Shown here: piece by piece, positions 8,378 through 16,330 of the stretch
Numbering within the stretch: the stretch's first letter is position 1
Layout: each line of letters opens with the position of its first letter
Assembly (NCBI GenBank): GCA_944392565.1
Contig: CALXWX010000001.1
Location: forward strand, 127,444 to 191,443
Direction of reading: 5' to 3'
DNA from: an uncultured Alphaproteobacteria bacterium
GTDB taxonomy: Bacteria > Pseudomonadota > Alphaproteobacteria > Rs-D84
DNA: 64,000 nucleotides
Position numbers and translations under genes: made by a program
Notes under the pieces: model-generated
What the model saw: only the letters and a program-made list of their open reading frames with translations
What the model was told of the DNA's origin: nothing
Database searches by the model: none

Positions 8378-9088
8378 ATGTTCAAAACAATAATATTTAA
8401 ATTTATGCTGGCATTGCATTTTATATTATGGACACCGTTGATATTGCTGGGATTCATAATATCAAACGGGGTAAATCGTTTTATAATTATAACATGCGCA
8501 CGCGGGGTATTATGGGTTGCGCGCATATTTGGCGGCATAAAATATGTAATACACTATCCCCCGGTCGAAGAAAACGGAATCCCCACCGCCCCAAATGAAA
8601 ACATGCGCGTTGATGGCAAATCAATAATTGCGGCAAAACATATGTCTATTTTAGAAGTTGCGATTTTAACAACCCATATTCCTGATTCATTTTTCATAAT
8701 AAAGCGTGAATTATTATGGATTCCGATTTATGGTTGGGCATTTTGGCGTATGGGTCTGCAACCGGTAAATCGCGCCCGCGGCGCAACAAACATGCAAAAA
8801 TTAACACATGCCGTTGAAAAGAAAATCCGCGATGGCAAGACACTGATTATATTCCCCGAAGGAACGCGTGCCAAACCGGGTCAGCGCATAAAATTACGCC
8901 GTGGGTTATTGTTCCTGGCACACCAATTAAAGTTACCAATATTACCCGTCAGCACAGATACAGGTTTATATTGGCCCAAACACGGCAAAATTCGCAGTGG
9001 CACGGCAAATTTATGGTTTGAACCATTATTGCCATGCAATGCATCACTGGATGAAATCAGTGAATCAATAAATCGCCACAGTGCATAA
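8378..9088 (+). CDS. plsC: 1-acyl-sn-glycerol-3-phosphate acyltransferase (PlsC family)
   Basis: Acylates lysophosphatidate to phosphatidate at the inner membrane. I placed the start at 8378 (236 aa) after AAAGGAT, rather than at an ATG overlapping the preceding gene. Two N-terminal hydrophobic stretches anchor it. Motif I reads KHMSILEV (HX4E instead of the canonical HX4D, a variation seen in PlsC relatives), motif II is near GLQPVNR, and motif III is FPEGTRAKPG. It is the last gene of the ftsEX operon and is followed by a hairpin terminator. Confidence 0.88.
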   Translation: MFKTIIFKFMLALHFILWTPLILLGFIISNGVNRFIIITCARGVLWVARIFGGIKYVIHYPPVEENGIPTAPNENMRVDGKSIIAAKHMSILEVAILTTHIPDSFFIIKRELLWIPIYGWAFWRMGLQPVNRARGATNMQKLTHAVEKKIRDGKTLIIFPEGTRAKPGQRIKLRRGLLFLAHQLKLPILPVSTDTGLYWPKHGKIRSGTANLWFEPLLPCNASLDEISESINRHSA

Positions 9089-9094
9089 AAAATA

Positions 9095-9120
9095 AAAAAC
9101 GGGCATAATTCCCGTTTTTT
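9095..9120. terminator. Bidirectional terminator between plsC and the nuclease gene
   Basis: AAAAAACGGG / CCCGTTTTTT arms with a 7-bp loop. T runs follow on both strands, and both converging genes end beside it. Confidence 0.85.
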
Positions 9121-9531
9121 TTATTTACACCACCCTGCACGCCGTCCACCATTGTACACGCGTCCCAGTTTTTCTTTTATCAATATTTTTCCAACATCAT
9201 TTCCTGCCACATCAAAAACATTTGCATCAATCCGCCCCAGATATTTATCATCATGAATTCCTGTCAGTTCGACAATACTGCCAATTGGGATTAATTGTGC
9301 CAACCTGTCGCGTGCGATATTTGCCATACGAATTTCATAATCACAATTTCCATGTAATTCCGGCGTATCAACATTTGCAATCCGCACACGCACAGTAATT
9401 TTAATATCATCATCCAAACTTACCCGCGCCGCAAAAGTATCCCCATCAATAATATAATCAACCATTGCCGGCACCGCACTTGCGACACCGGCAATAAAAA
9501 TTCCACAAATCGCGATTATTATCCGCCGCAT
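9121..9531 (-). CDS. Secreted thermonuclease-like protein (SNase family)
   Basis: 136 aa with a signal peptide (residues 1-19, AGVASA). The SNase fold is recognised by VDYIIDGDTFAARV, ITVRVRIANVDTPELHG (catalytic Arg and Asp region) and the downstream KYLGRIDANVFDVAGNDVGKILIKEKLGRVY. It probably cuts extracellular or periplasmic nucleic acid with Ca2+. Its start lies 7 bp after the tolB stop, so it is very likely cotranscribed with tolB. One cysteine near the C-terminus (GWCK) and one at NCDYE could pair. Confidence 0.85.
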   Translation of the reverse strand: MRRIIIAICGIFIAGVASAVPAMVDYIIDGDTFAARVSLDDDIKITVRVRIANVDTPELHGNCDYEIRMANIARDRLAQLIPIGSIVELTGIHDDKYLGRIDANVFDVAGNDVGKILIKEKLGRVYNGGRRAGWCK

Positions 9532-9538
9532 TTTTTAT

Positions 9539-10858
9539 TTATGGCAACCGGGGCGACCATGTTGGTTCAACCCCATTTATATCATCTGGTAATTCTATTT
9601 CATAAATATTTTGCCCGGTTATATCAACACTGCGAATATGACTGATGCGTTCGATACCATCCAATGCCTTTTCTGTTTCATAATAAACGACACGACGCGA
9701 ACCTGGCGCCCAAGACGGGGCCTCCATATACCAGCCACCTGCCAAAATCTTTTCATGTTTCCCGCGCGGATCCATTATTCCGATATAGAATGTATCATCT
9801 GCAATTTTTGTAAACGCAATAAATTGCCCATCTGGGGACCATGCCGGTGTTGCATAGCGCCCTGCCCCATATGTAATGCGTTCAACTTCACCCGTTTCCA
9901 GATCCAAAACATAGATTTGCTGATTACCACTGCGATCTGAATTAAACGCCATTTTTTTACCATCCGGTGAATAAGACGGACTGGTATTCAGCGAATACCC
10001 AAATGTCAATTGGCGCAATTTTTTTGTTTCAATATCATATTCGTAAATATGCGTAATACCATTTTTAACCAGCGATAATGCAATTTTTGTCCCATCGGGC
10101 GAAAACCGCGGTGCAAAGTTCATCCCGCCAAACTGCCCCAGGCGCCGCTGTTCCCCGGTATCCAGATCCAGCGTCCAAACCGACGGATCATCGTCATAAT
10201 ATGACAAGAACACAATTGTCTGCATATTCGGTGAAAAATGCGGCGACATAACAAAAGTATCTTTATCAGACAAATATCTGAAACCATAGCCATCCTGGTC
10301 CATAATCGCCATGCGCTTTACCCGGTCATGCACCGGTCCTGTTTCTGCAATAAACACAATTTGCGTATCGAAATATCCGACCTCGCCTGTCAAGCGTTCA
10401 TATATCGCATCTGCCATAATATGCGCCATACGCCGCACAGATTTTTTTGATGCAACCAGACTTTGTGCCTCTATCTGCTCTTTACCCGCAACATCCCAAA
10501 CATAGAATTCCAAACTGTACCGCCCACTGGATTGCGCCGATAATTTTGCCTGGACCAATACCTGGGCTTTTACCGCATTCCACAATTGAAAATCCGGCAT
10601 TTTACCCATTTCGACAAATTCAGGCAACGCATCACGCGCCACAATTCTGAATAACCCAGTCCGTTTTAAATCAGATTCCACCACATCGCGTATCATTTCC
10701 GCATCTTTATTGGACACATCACCAACGGTTTCCAATTTCTGAATCGCGACCGATATCGGTTCTGTTGCACCGGCAATAATATCGACACGCAATTCCGCAC
10801 GCGCCGGAACCGCAAACACCATGCACAAAATAAATAATGACAGTATTTTTTTCAGCAT
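9539..10858 (-). CDS. tolB: Periplasmic Tol-Pal translocation protein TolB
   Basis: Soluble periplasmic protein linking the TolQRA motor to Pal. I chose the ATG at 10858 (439 aa): it gives a good signal peptide (MLKKILSLFILCMVFAVPARA) and follows AAAGGAATT. The longer open frame to 11239 is Cys/Tyr-rich noise. The N-terminal domain (AIQKLETVGDVSNKDAEMI onwards) is followed by a six-bladed propeller with repeated FSPDGTKIA, YSPDGKKMAFNSDRSGNQQIYVLDLETG and WSPDGQFIAFT units. Here the gene is apart from tolQRA, which are not in the window. Confidence 0.95.
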   Translation of the reverse strand: MLKKILSLFILCMVFAVPARAELRVDIIAGATEPISVAIQKLETVGDVSNKDAEMIRDVVESDLKRTGLFRIVARDALPEFVEMGKMPDFQLWNAVKAQVLVQAKLSAQSSGRYSLEFYVWDVAGKEQIEAQSLVASKKSVRRMAHIMADAIYERLTGEVGYFDTQIVFIAETGPVHDRVKRMAIMDQDGYGFRYLSDKDTFVMSPHFSPNMQTIVFLSYYDDDPSVWTLDLDTGEQRRLGQFGGMNFAPRFSPDGTKIALSLVKNGITHIYEYDIETKKLRQLTFGYSLNTSPSYSPDGKKMAFNSDRSGNQQIYVLDLETGEVERITYGAGRYATPAWSPDGQFIAFTKIADDTFYIGIMDPRGKHEKILAGGWYMEAPSWAPGSRRVVYYETEKALDGIERISHIRSVDITGQNIYEIELPDDINGVEPTWSPRLP

Positions 10859-11044
10859 CAAAAATTCCTTTCCAATTATATTTGGTAATTCTATATGCAT
10901 ATTATTGAAAATGCAAGCCACCCAGCCGCAAAAACGCCAAAAAAGCACAAAAAGAATCACGAAAAGTCGCCACAAAACACCAACAACACAAACGCCATCA
11001 CAACATACCACACACCCGTGATTACACCGGTATTTACGACCACA

Positions 11045-11074
11045 AATACATTTGTATTGACAAACATCAATACA
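11045..11074. promoter_or_regulatory. Operator-like inverted repeats upstream of the RHH gene
   Basis: AATACA-TT-TGTATT (11045-11058) is followed by another CAATACA (11068-11074), which pairs with TGTATTG (11053-11059). This gives alternating half-sites 50-85 bp before the start of the ribbon-helix-helix gene. Autoregulatory binding is inference. Confidence 0.45.
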
Positions 11075-11129
11075 ATGATATAGTCTGTTGTAAAGACGGC
11101 GGTATTGCCAATCGTATAGGGGTTTGTGT

Positions 11130-11354
11130 ATGCCAAATGTAATGCAGCAATTGTTCGTAATGAACATGGAATCGTTATTAAAAGAATACGCGGCATATCG
11201 CGCATTTAATAAATCTGATCGCGTTATAAATATGCGCATTCCGCATCAAATACTGGAAAAAATCAAAGAACTGGCAGACCAGCAACATGTGCCATACCAA
11301 TTGCTGATATCGTCGGTTCTGTTTTCATTGGCAAATATCGATGAAAATAAATAA
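11130..11354 (+). CDS. CopG/BrnA-like ribbon-helix-helix antitoxin-type protein (74 aa)
   Basis: The start ATG at 11130 follows AGGGG by 7 bp; an upstream TTG is possible but unneeded. The second half, RVINMRIPHQILEKIKELADQQHVPYQLLISSVLFSL, matches the RHH pattern: a beta strand with alternating residues, a helix, and a PYQxLI turn typical of CopG/BrnA antitoxins. No toxin gene of the BrnT, RelE or HicA kind adjoins it: the next gene is convergent and encodes a pilin-like protein. It could be an orphan antitoxin or a small stand-alone repressor. Confidence 0.7.
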   Translation: MPNVMQQLFVMNMESLLKEYAAYRAFNKSDRVINMRIPHQILEKIKELADQQHVPYQLLISSVLFSLANIDENK

Positions 11355-11360
11355 AAAACA

Positions 11361-11383
11361 GGCGGCAATTTTGCCGCCCATTT
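11361..11383. terminator. Terminator between the RHH gene and the pilin-like gene
   Basis: GGCGGCAA-TT-TTGCCGCC stem with a T run after it on the plus strand and an A run before it. Confidence 0.85.
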
Positions 11384-11398
11384 TTATCCGTTATTCAA

Positions 11399-11770
11399 TT
11401 ACCAATTCATAATTAACTCTGGACAACCAATAATTCCCAATCCAGTTGATGACAAGAAGAAACTTAACACAACACCTATGCCGAACAACAGCACAAATCC
11501 GACCAGCATCCCTGTACCCTTAGTTTTCAAGTCATCTAATTTCATATCAGCAGGTTTACTAATATATCCCCATGCCCATCCAGCAATAATAAACGCAGCA
11601 CCAACAAACGCCAATGTACGCAATATTTTAAACACGCCATACATTTGACCAATTAATGCACACAATCCATTATTCGATACACCCGCCGCCGCGGCTGCCA
11701 ATGCCGGCATTGATGCGCCCGCCATAATAACCGCACCTGCAAAACCAATCTTTTTTAATAATCCCTTCAT
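11399..11770 (-). CDS. VirB2/TrbC-like pilin (123 aa)
   Basis: A signal peptide (residues 1-26, ASMPALA) is followed by two hydrophobic helices, LRTLAFVGAAFIIAGWAWGYI and MLVGFVLLFGIGVVLSFFL, joined by a charged loop (KPADMKLDDLKTKG). This is the plan of VirB2/TrbC type IV secretion pilins. Two cysteines, one before TM1 and one at the end (GIIGC), could form a disulphide. No other T4SS gene is in the window, so the assignment rests on topology. It could equally be a small membrane protein of unknown role. Confidence 0.5.
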   Translation of the reverse strand: MKGLLKKIGFAGAVIMAGASMPALAAAAAGVSNNGLCALIGQMYGVFKILRTLAFVGAAFIIAGWAWGYISKPADMKLDDLKTKGTGMLVGFVLLFGIGVVLSFFLSSTGLGIIGCPELIMNW

Positions 11771-11847
11771 AGAAATCCCCTTTTGTCCTTTTCTGTAATT
11801 CTATCATAAAAAAACAACCCGTTCAAGCATCATCAGCACATAAAAAA

Positions 11848-11872
11848 CCGGCATTGCTGGTTGCAATGCCGG
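11848..11872 (-). terminator. Terminator after the Cys-rich lipoprotein gene
   Basis: CCGGCATTGC / GCAATGCCGG hairpin; on the minus strand it is followed by a T6 run. Confidence 0.85.
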
Positions 11873-11896
11873 ATATAAATTCCATGCAAAAATTAA

Positions 11897-12292
11897 TTAC
11901 ATGGCTGGAACGATAACATATCTGCGTTTCAGAACTGGTTGCGCCTTGGCACATGAATTACATGTGGATACAACTTCTACGGGTGCATTGCAAGAATTGC
12001 ATGCAGACACTTCCTGGGCAGCCGGCGCCAAAACCTGGCGTTCATTACGCTGTGGCAAACCGAATGTATCGCGCGCATATAAATCTTCACAGCGTGTATT
12101 GCGATAAACAATCTTTTTACCATTATCAATACCACTGACATATTGTGAAAAATTACGACCATATTCGCCGGCGTAATAAATACAATCCTGACCATCTTGG
12201 GTATATCTGACGCCACCCTTGTAATAGTCATAATATGCGCCACAACCCACCAAACCAGTTAATGCGATTACAGAAACCAGAACTTTTTTCAT
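11897..12292 (-). CDS. Small lipoprotein with two CNSC motifs (131 aa)
   Basis: The N-terminus MKKVLVSVIALTGLVGC carries a clear lipobox (LVGC). After it come YYDYYKGGVRYTQDGQDCIYYAGEYGRNFS and a region with CNSC at two places near the C-terminus (EVSACNSCNAP and VSTCNSCAK), ending in basic KRRYVIVPAM. The paired CxxC motifs could bind metal or form disulphides. No family is recognised. The gene has its own terminator and is preceded by a ~115-bp leader. Confidence 0.7.
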   Translation of the reverse strand: MKKVLVSVIALTGLVGCGAYYDYYKGGVRYTQDGQDCIYYAGEYGRNFSQYVSGIDNGKKIVYRNTRCEDLYARDTFGLPQRNERQVLAPAAQEVSACNSCNAPVEVVSTCNSCAKAQPVLKRRYVIVPAM

Positions 12293-12406
12293 GTTATCAT
12301 CCTTTATAAAACTCTATCCGTTCTCTGACCCGCTCCCCGATTCGTACTTAAATTGTTGCACAAAAATATTGATTGTCAAGTTTTATAGAGATATAAACAT
12401 TTTTAA

Positions 12407-13627
12407 TTAATATGGAATATTCTGTTTTAAATTAAAGCATCCAACACTATCACAAAACCGCGTTGGCGAATTGCTGTCCCCCCTCATAAAACATCGATCT
12501 ATTCCCGTTGCCCCAACTGCACTGGTTGCCCCAATTGGACACGGCTGGCATGCCATCATCGTTCCATCACCATAATATCCCGCCGGCGCAGTATTGCAAA
12601 TACCAGAATTATCTATATCACAATTCCCGGCGGCACATTTTGTAAAACTTTCAGTTTCACAACCACCAGACCACTCAACATCTTCACCCCACGGACCACT
12701 GTCACCCCAAAAGCAATGTTGAGTAGCAGTACCAGCCCCGGTCTCAACACCCTCTATTTCACAATAACATTCACCAAAATCCCAACCCCCACCAGCAACC
12801 CTGACAGTTTCTTCCCAATCAAATCTCCATCCACTATCACCAATATCTAAATTTTTCGACCAACTTGGTTTTCCCCCGACTGTACCACTTTTGTCATTAT
12901 TTTTACAACTCGTACCAAAATAATCGGAACAATTTCTAGTATTTGATACACATTTTCCATATGCAATATCAGAGCTAAGATCTTCAGTACATATTATGTA
13001 TGCCCACTCAGGACTATTTGTATCCGCATTTGTCGCATTCGGCTCTAAATGACTATTTGAACCACAACCAGTGGTATATTTTACCCAACCAGTTCCATTC
13101 CATTGTTCCCAGCCAGACTCTCCTGTTGTTTCATCAAACCATTCATGCATATTTGGGACACAAGTGTCACCTTCTGCATGATAACCATTACATTTATCAG
13201 ACTCATTTTTACAGTATATTAAATCATTCTCTGGACAAAGGGATGGATAACAAACAGACAAAACCCTCGGCTCTTTCTGACCAACTGTTTCACCATCAAC
13301 CTTCACATCTTCTGGCACACAATATTTAAAGCACCCCTCTCTATTGTACGCCCCTGGATCAGAATAATCATAACCGTCGCCTGGTTTTTCACTACATTCC
13401 ACGCACATTGCTTCAATACATGATGTATTAGAGCCTCCATACCCACAGATTTCCCCACTTGGACATTCACCACTTCCTTGACTTGTACACACTGCCAACG
13501 ATTGACCAAAATGCGCTGCATATTCTTTCCCAGTTGGTCCATAGGATTTTTCCTCGGTCGCCGCAAACGAACCAGAAACAAAAAAACAAGAAATAATAAA
13601 AGGGAACAAATAATTATAAAATTTCAT
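12407..13627 (-). CDS. Cysteine-rich secreted protein (406 aa)
   Basis: A signal peptide (residues 1-22, SGSFAA) is followed by a region with about 30 cysteines, many in CxxC and CxxxC spacing (CGYGG..CIEAMCVEC, CNGYHAEGDTC, CQPCPIGATSAVGATG..C). The C-terminal CQPCPxGATSxxGATG unit is the short EGF/TNFR-like motif also repeated in the 964-aa protein at 37778. The middle is Gly/Trp/Thr-rich (SGWRFDWEETVRVAGGGW). It is probably an extracytoplasmic disulphide-bonded surface protein, and its function is unknown. It follows a terminator and stands alone. Confidence 0.7.
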   Translation of the reverse strand: MKFYNYLFPFIISCFFVSGSFAATEEKSYGPTGKEYAAHFGQSLAVCTSQGSGECPSGEICGYGGSNTSCIEAMCVECSEKPGDGYDYSDPGAYNREGCFKYCVPEDVKVDGETVGQKEPRVLSVCYPSLCPENDLIYCKNESDKCNGYHAEGDTCVPNMHEWFDETTGESGWEQWNGTGWVKYTTGCGSNSHLEPNATNADTNSPEWAYIICTEDLSSDIAYGKCVSNTRNCSDYFGTSCKNNDKSGTVGGKPSWSKNLDIGDSGWRFDWEETVRVAGGGWDFGECYCEIEGVETGAGTATQHCFWGDSGPWGEDVEWSGGCETESFTKCAAGNCDIDNSGICNTAPAGYYGDGTMMACQPCPIGATSAVGATGIDRCFMRGDSNSPTRFCDSVGCFNLKQNIPY

Positions 13628-13644
13628 GATTATATACTAATAAA

Positions 13645-13669
13645 AAAATCTGGCAAATGCCAGATTTTT
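13645..13669 (-). terminator. Terminator after the 162-aa lipoprotein gene
   Basis: AAATCTGGC-AAAT-GCCAGATTT hairpin followed by T residues on the minus strand. It separates the lipoprotein pair from the Cys-rich gene. Confidence 0.8.
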
Positions 13670-14158
13670 TTAACGCTGCTTATTTCCATACTCCATATGA
13701 TCCAGATATTGATATACCGGTTTTGTTAACTTAAAACCAAAATTTGTCAACCATACACTATCTTCCTTGGCTTTGACTAAATCAGCATCTGTATATGCTT
13801 CCATAACCATTTCTGGAATTTCACCATCACCACGAATTTTATACTGATTTTGCAATGTAACTTCTGATATTATCGTGTTTTGCAAAAAATTTTTTAAAGT
13901 TGAAACTTTAAGCCATGCGGGCCCACCAACATATCTCAAAATTACACGATTTACATTTGCCGAATCTGCCGACATGCAAACATCCGCTATTGGTATATGA
14001 AGCATATCATCCATTGTCCATGTATAAACCGTATCATGTAATCCGGGTGGCGTTGGTTCATCATCTTTATTACATCCCGCCAACAGCGATGCGCCCGCAA
14101 TTCCAAATATTGGCAATATCCACTTTAATTTATATGGTAATGTTTTTATAAATTTCAT
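13670..14158 (-). CDS. Lipoprotein, paralogue 2 of a tandem pair (162 aa)
   Basis: It begins MKFIKTLPYKLKWILPIFGIAGASLLAGC; LLAGC is a good lipobox. The body shares GLHDTVYTW, the CMSADSANVNRVIL core, a Gly-rich basic turn (KIRGDGEIPEMV) and a W/F-rich end (DSVWLTNFGFKLTKPVY) with the gene just upstream. No family is recognised. The nucleotide sequences of the first ~100 bp are nearly the same in both copies, so the duplication is recent. Confidence 0.75.
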   Translation of the reverse strand: MKFIKTLPYKLKWILPIFGIAGASLLAGCNKDDEPTPPGLHDTVYTWTMDDMLHIPIADVCMSADSANVNRVILRYVGGPAWLKVSTLKNFLQNTIISEVTLQNQYKIRGDGEIPEMVMEAYTDADLVKAKEDSVWLTNFGFKLTKPVYQYLDHMEYGNKQR

Positions 14159-14181
14159 TTGCTGCCCCCTTTTTTAATTCA

Positions 14182-14655
14182 TTACCGTTGTTTCGAATGC
14201 GTATTGATATAAACAGGATTTTTTAAGACAAATCCAAATTTCACTAACCATGTACTATCCGCCGAGTTCACCCCATAATCATCCCGTGCCAGATCCCGCA
14301 TATACCCACTTATCTCGCCCCGACCGCGTACTTTGTGCCGATTTTCTGGCGAAACATATTCCAATATTTGATTTTCAAAGATATCCCGCAATTCATTGAC
14401 TTTATACCCTTGCCCACTTTTATCTGTATTCTGTAAAATTACGCGATTTACATTTGCCGAATCTGCAGACATACAAATATCTGTTGGCGGTAAAATTCTG
14501 GACATATCATCAACATTCCATGTGTACACCGTATCATGTAATCCCATATCTGGTTCATCATCCTTGTTACACCCCGCCAATAACGACGCACCTGCAATTC
14601 CCAATATTGGCAATGTCCGCTGTAATTTATATGGTAATGTTTTTATAAACTTCAT
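14182..14655 (-). CDS. Lipoprotein, paralogue 1 of a tandem pair (157 aa)
   Basis: The start is the ATG at 14655, seven bases after GGGGG. An in-frame TTG six bases earlier is less likely because the sister gene starts at the homologous ATG. The lipobox is LLAGC. Conserved with the sister: GLHDTVYTW, ICMSADSANVNRVIL, HKVRGRGEIS and STWLVKFGFVLKNPVY. It lies 23 bp upstream of the second copy, so the two are probably one transcript. Function unknown. Confidence 0.75.
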   Translation of the reverse strand: MKFIKTLPYKLQRTLPILGIAGASLLAGCNKDDEPDMGLHDTVYTWNVDDMSRILPPTDICMSADSANVNRVILQNTDKSGQGYKVNELRDIFENQILEYVSPENRHKVRGRGEISGYMRDLARDDYGVNSADSTWLVKFGFVLKNPVYINTHSKQR

Positions 14656-14697
14656 TTGCAACCCCCATTGTTCAGAAAATATGATTTATTTCCTGTA

Positions 14698-14910
14698 TCA
14701 AACGAAAAAAGCCCGGAAAAATTCCGGACTTTGTTCAGCCTGTTTTACATCAAAATCGCACGAAAACGCATTCCCCGTTCCCCCCGCATCGCCACACGGC
14801 GGCGCATGATGTACGCCACCCGGGGAATTCAGAAAAATCATTTTCACACAATTCATTTTATATCCCACCGCAAAAACACATTGTTTTTTGCCATTTATTT
14901 AAATCTTATA
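14698..14910 (-). ncRNA. Candidate small RNA or 52-aa ORF with its own promoter and terminator
   Basis: Reading leftward there is a strong promoter: TTGACA (14927-14932), 16 bp, TATAAG (14905-14910). A terminator hairpin with a T run sits at about 14708-14732. Between them the RNA can fold: ATTCCCCG and CGGGGAAT pair (14770-14777 with 14821-14828), enclosing smaller GC-rich stems. The same strand also holds an ATG ORF (14856 to 14698, 52 aa, starting MNCVKMIFLN) that reads through the terminator hairpin. Which of the two is functional cannot be decided here. It is not 4.5S RNA, tmRNA or RNase P by their known conserved strings. Confidence 0.5.
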
Positions 14911-14926
14911 CGACAAACACGCCGTT

Positions 14927-14932
14927 TGTCAA
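14927..14932 (-). promoter_or_regulatory. -35 element of the small RNA/ORF promoter
   Basis: Perfect TTGACA on the minus strand. Its partner -10, TATAAG, is at 14905-14910 with 16-bp spacing. Confidence 0.6.
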
Positions 14933-14992
14933 CAACTTTTTATCATGAAAACATTCCGATAAAATTATCATTCGGCACAGTAATTCTTGTGA

Positions 14993-14998
14993 TATAAT
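14993..14998 (+). promoter_or_regulatory. -10 box of the fba promoter
   Basis: Perfect TATAAT about 30 bp before the fba start. I see no good -35. The leader is short and contains AAAAGGATT before the ATG at 15028. Confidence 0.5.
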
Positions 14999-15027
14999 TT
15001 ACCATGATATTAATAAAAGGATTGGAA

Positions 15028-15972
15028 ATGGATTACAAAGATTTTGGACTGGTCAATACTAAACAAATGTTTGCACATGCATCGGCAAATCACTATGCGG
15101 TGCCGGCATTTAATTTTTATAACATGGAAACATTATCGGCGATTATTTCCGCCGCGCGCGACATGCACAGCCCCGTAATACTGGCGGTATCTGAATCTGC
15201 ATTAAAATATATGGGACCAGAATTACTGATGGGAATGATATGGGGATTAAATTTAAAACCAGAAAACGGCGTTGCACTGCACCTGGATCATGGCGCATCA
15301 TTTGACGCATGCGTAAATGCAATAAAACTGGGCTTTTCCAGTGTGATGATTGACGGTTCAAAATTACCATTTGACGCAAATGTTGACCTGGCACGCACTG
15401 TTGCCGAATACGCCCACAAATATAATGTTTCTGTCGAAGCAGAACTGGGTACCCTGTCGGGAATCGAAGACGAAAATACACACGGCACCGAATCCAGCTA
15501 TACCAATCCGGACGATGTTGTAAATTTTGTAAATGCAACAAATATCGATTCGCTGGCAATTGCAATCGGCACCAGCCACGGCGCATACAAACGCAAATCA
15601 GATAACGAAGAATTGCGATTCGATATTTTACAAAAAATCGCCGACCAGCTGCCTGATTTTCCACTGGTTTTACATGGCGCATCCAGCATTCCTGAAAAAT
15701 ATGTAAAAACAATTAATGAATACGGCGGCAAAATGTCAAACGCCCGCGGAATCCCAGCACAGCAATTACGCCGTGCGGTTGAAATGAATATATGTAAAAT
15801 AAATGTCGACAGTGATTCCCGCCTGGCATTTACCGCGGGCGTACGCAAAACATTGTTTGATGCCCCATCTGGATTTAACCCACGCGATTACCTGGGCGCC
15901 GGCAAACAAAACATATACGATAATTGCATTGATGAAATAAAAAATATCATGGGATCAAATAATCAGATTTAA
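15028..15972 (+). CDS. fba: Class II fructose-bisphosphate aldolase
   Basis: Zn-dependent cleavage or condensation of fructose-1,6-bisphosphate in glycolysis and gluconeogenesis. I took the ATG at 15028 (314 aa) because AAAAGGATT precedes it; an ATG at 15004 would add eight residues. Class II motifs are visible: HYAVPAFNFYN, VALHLDHGASFDAC (Zn His and catalytic Asp), EAELGTLSGIEDE, IGTSHGAYK, LHGASSIP and ICKINVDSDSRLAFT. The length fits the short class IIB-like form. Tagatose-bisphosphate aldolase is a possible alternative. It is monocistronic by position. Confidence 0.92.
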   Translation: MDYKDFGLVNTKQMFAHASANHYAVPAFNFYNMETLSAIISAARDMHSPVILAVSESALKYMGPELLMGMIWGLNLKPENGVALHLDHGASFDACVNAIKLGFSSVMIDGSKLPFDANVDLARTVAEYAHKYNVSVEAELGTLSGIEDENTHGTESSYTNPDDVVNFVNATNIDSLAIAIGTSHGAYKRKSDNEELRFDILQKIADQLPDFPLVLHGASSIPEKYVKTINEYGGKMSNARGIPAQQLRRAVEMNICKINVDSDSRLAFTAGVRKTLFDAPSGFNPRDYLGAGKQNIYDNCIDEIKNIMGSNNQI

Positions 15973-15982
15973 TATAAAAAAT

Positions 15983-16322
15983 AAAATAAATTAGAATGAT
16001 TTAGATGACGACAAAAAATTTGCGTAGTGTATAAAAAATAAATTAGAACGGTATAGATGCAAAGATTGTCGGGTGTGAAGTGTATCGCAACTGTTAAAAT
16101 AAATTAGAATGATATAGATGACGACAAAAAATTTGCGTAGTGTATAAAAAATAAATTAGAACGGTATAGATGCAAAGATTGGCGGGTGTGAAGTGTAACA
16201 CACTATCAAAATAAATTAGAACGTTGTAGATGCAAAGATTGGCGGACGCGAAGTGTAACACACTATCAAAATAAATTAGAATGATATAGATGCCGACAAA
16301 AAATTTACGTAGTGTATTAAAC
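15983..16322. repeat. Alternating tandem repeat array (six units of 52-61 bp)
   Basis: Every unit starts with AAAATAAATTAGA (starts at 15983, 16035, 16096, 16148, 16208 and 16268). It continues with AAYGRTRTAGATG and then one of two variable ends. Type A ends ACGACAAAAAATTTGCGTAG; type B ends CAAAGATTGGCGGGTGTGAAG. The order is A-B-A-B-B-A. It lies between the convergent ends of fba and efp. The variable parts are shared among units, so it is not a CRISPR array. Confidence 0.9.
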
Positions 16323-16330
16323 ATACATGA

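Noticed and set aside
10859-11239. N-terminal extension of TolB
   Set aside because: The extra 127 residues are Cys/Tyr-rich noise, and the signal peptide at 10858 is clearly the real start.
14698-14910. 4.5S RNA, tmRNA or RNase P RNA
   Set aside because: None of their conserved strings (for example GGUCAGG..GGAAGCAGCC of 4.5S) is present.
15143-15712. 189-aa ORF antisense to fba
   Set aside because: A shadow of a conserved enzyme gene; Arg/Leu/Cys-rich noise.
15983-16322. CRISPR array
   Set aside because: The unit starts are conserved, but the parts between them fall into two repeated types instead of unique spacers, and no cas gene is present.
16094-16324. 76-aa ORF on the minus strand inside the tandem array
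   Set aside because: It only reflects the repeats (the same phrase comes back with each unit), has no ribosome-binding site and no composition of a real protein.
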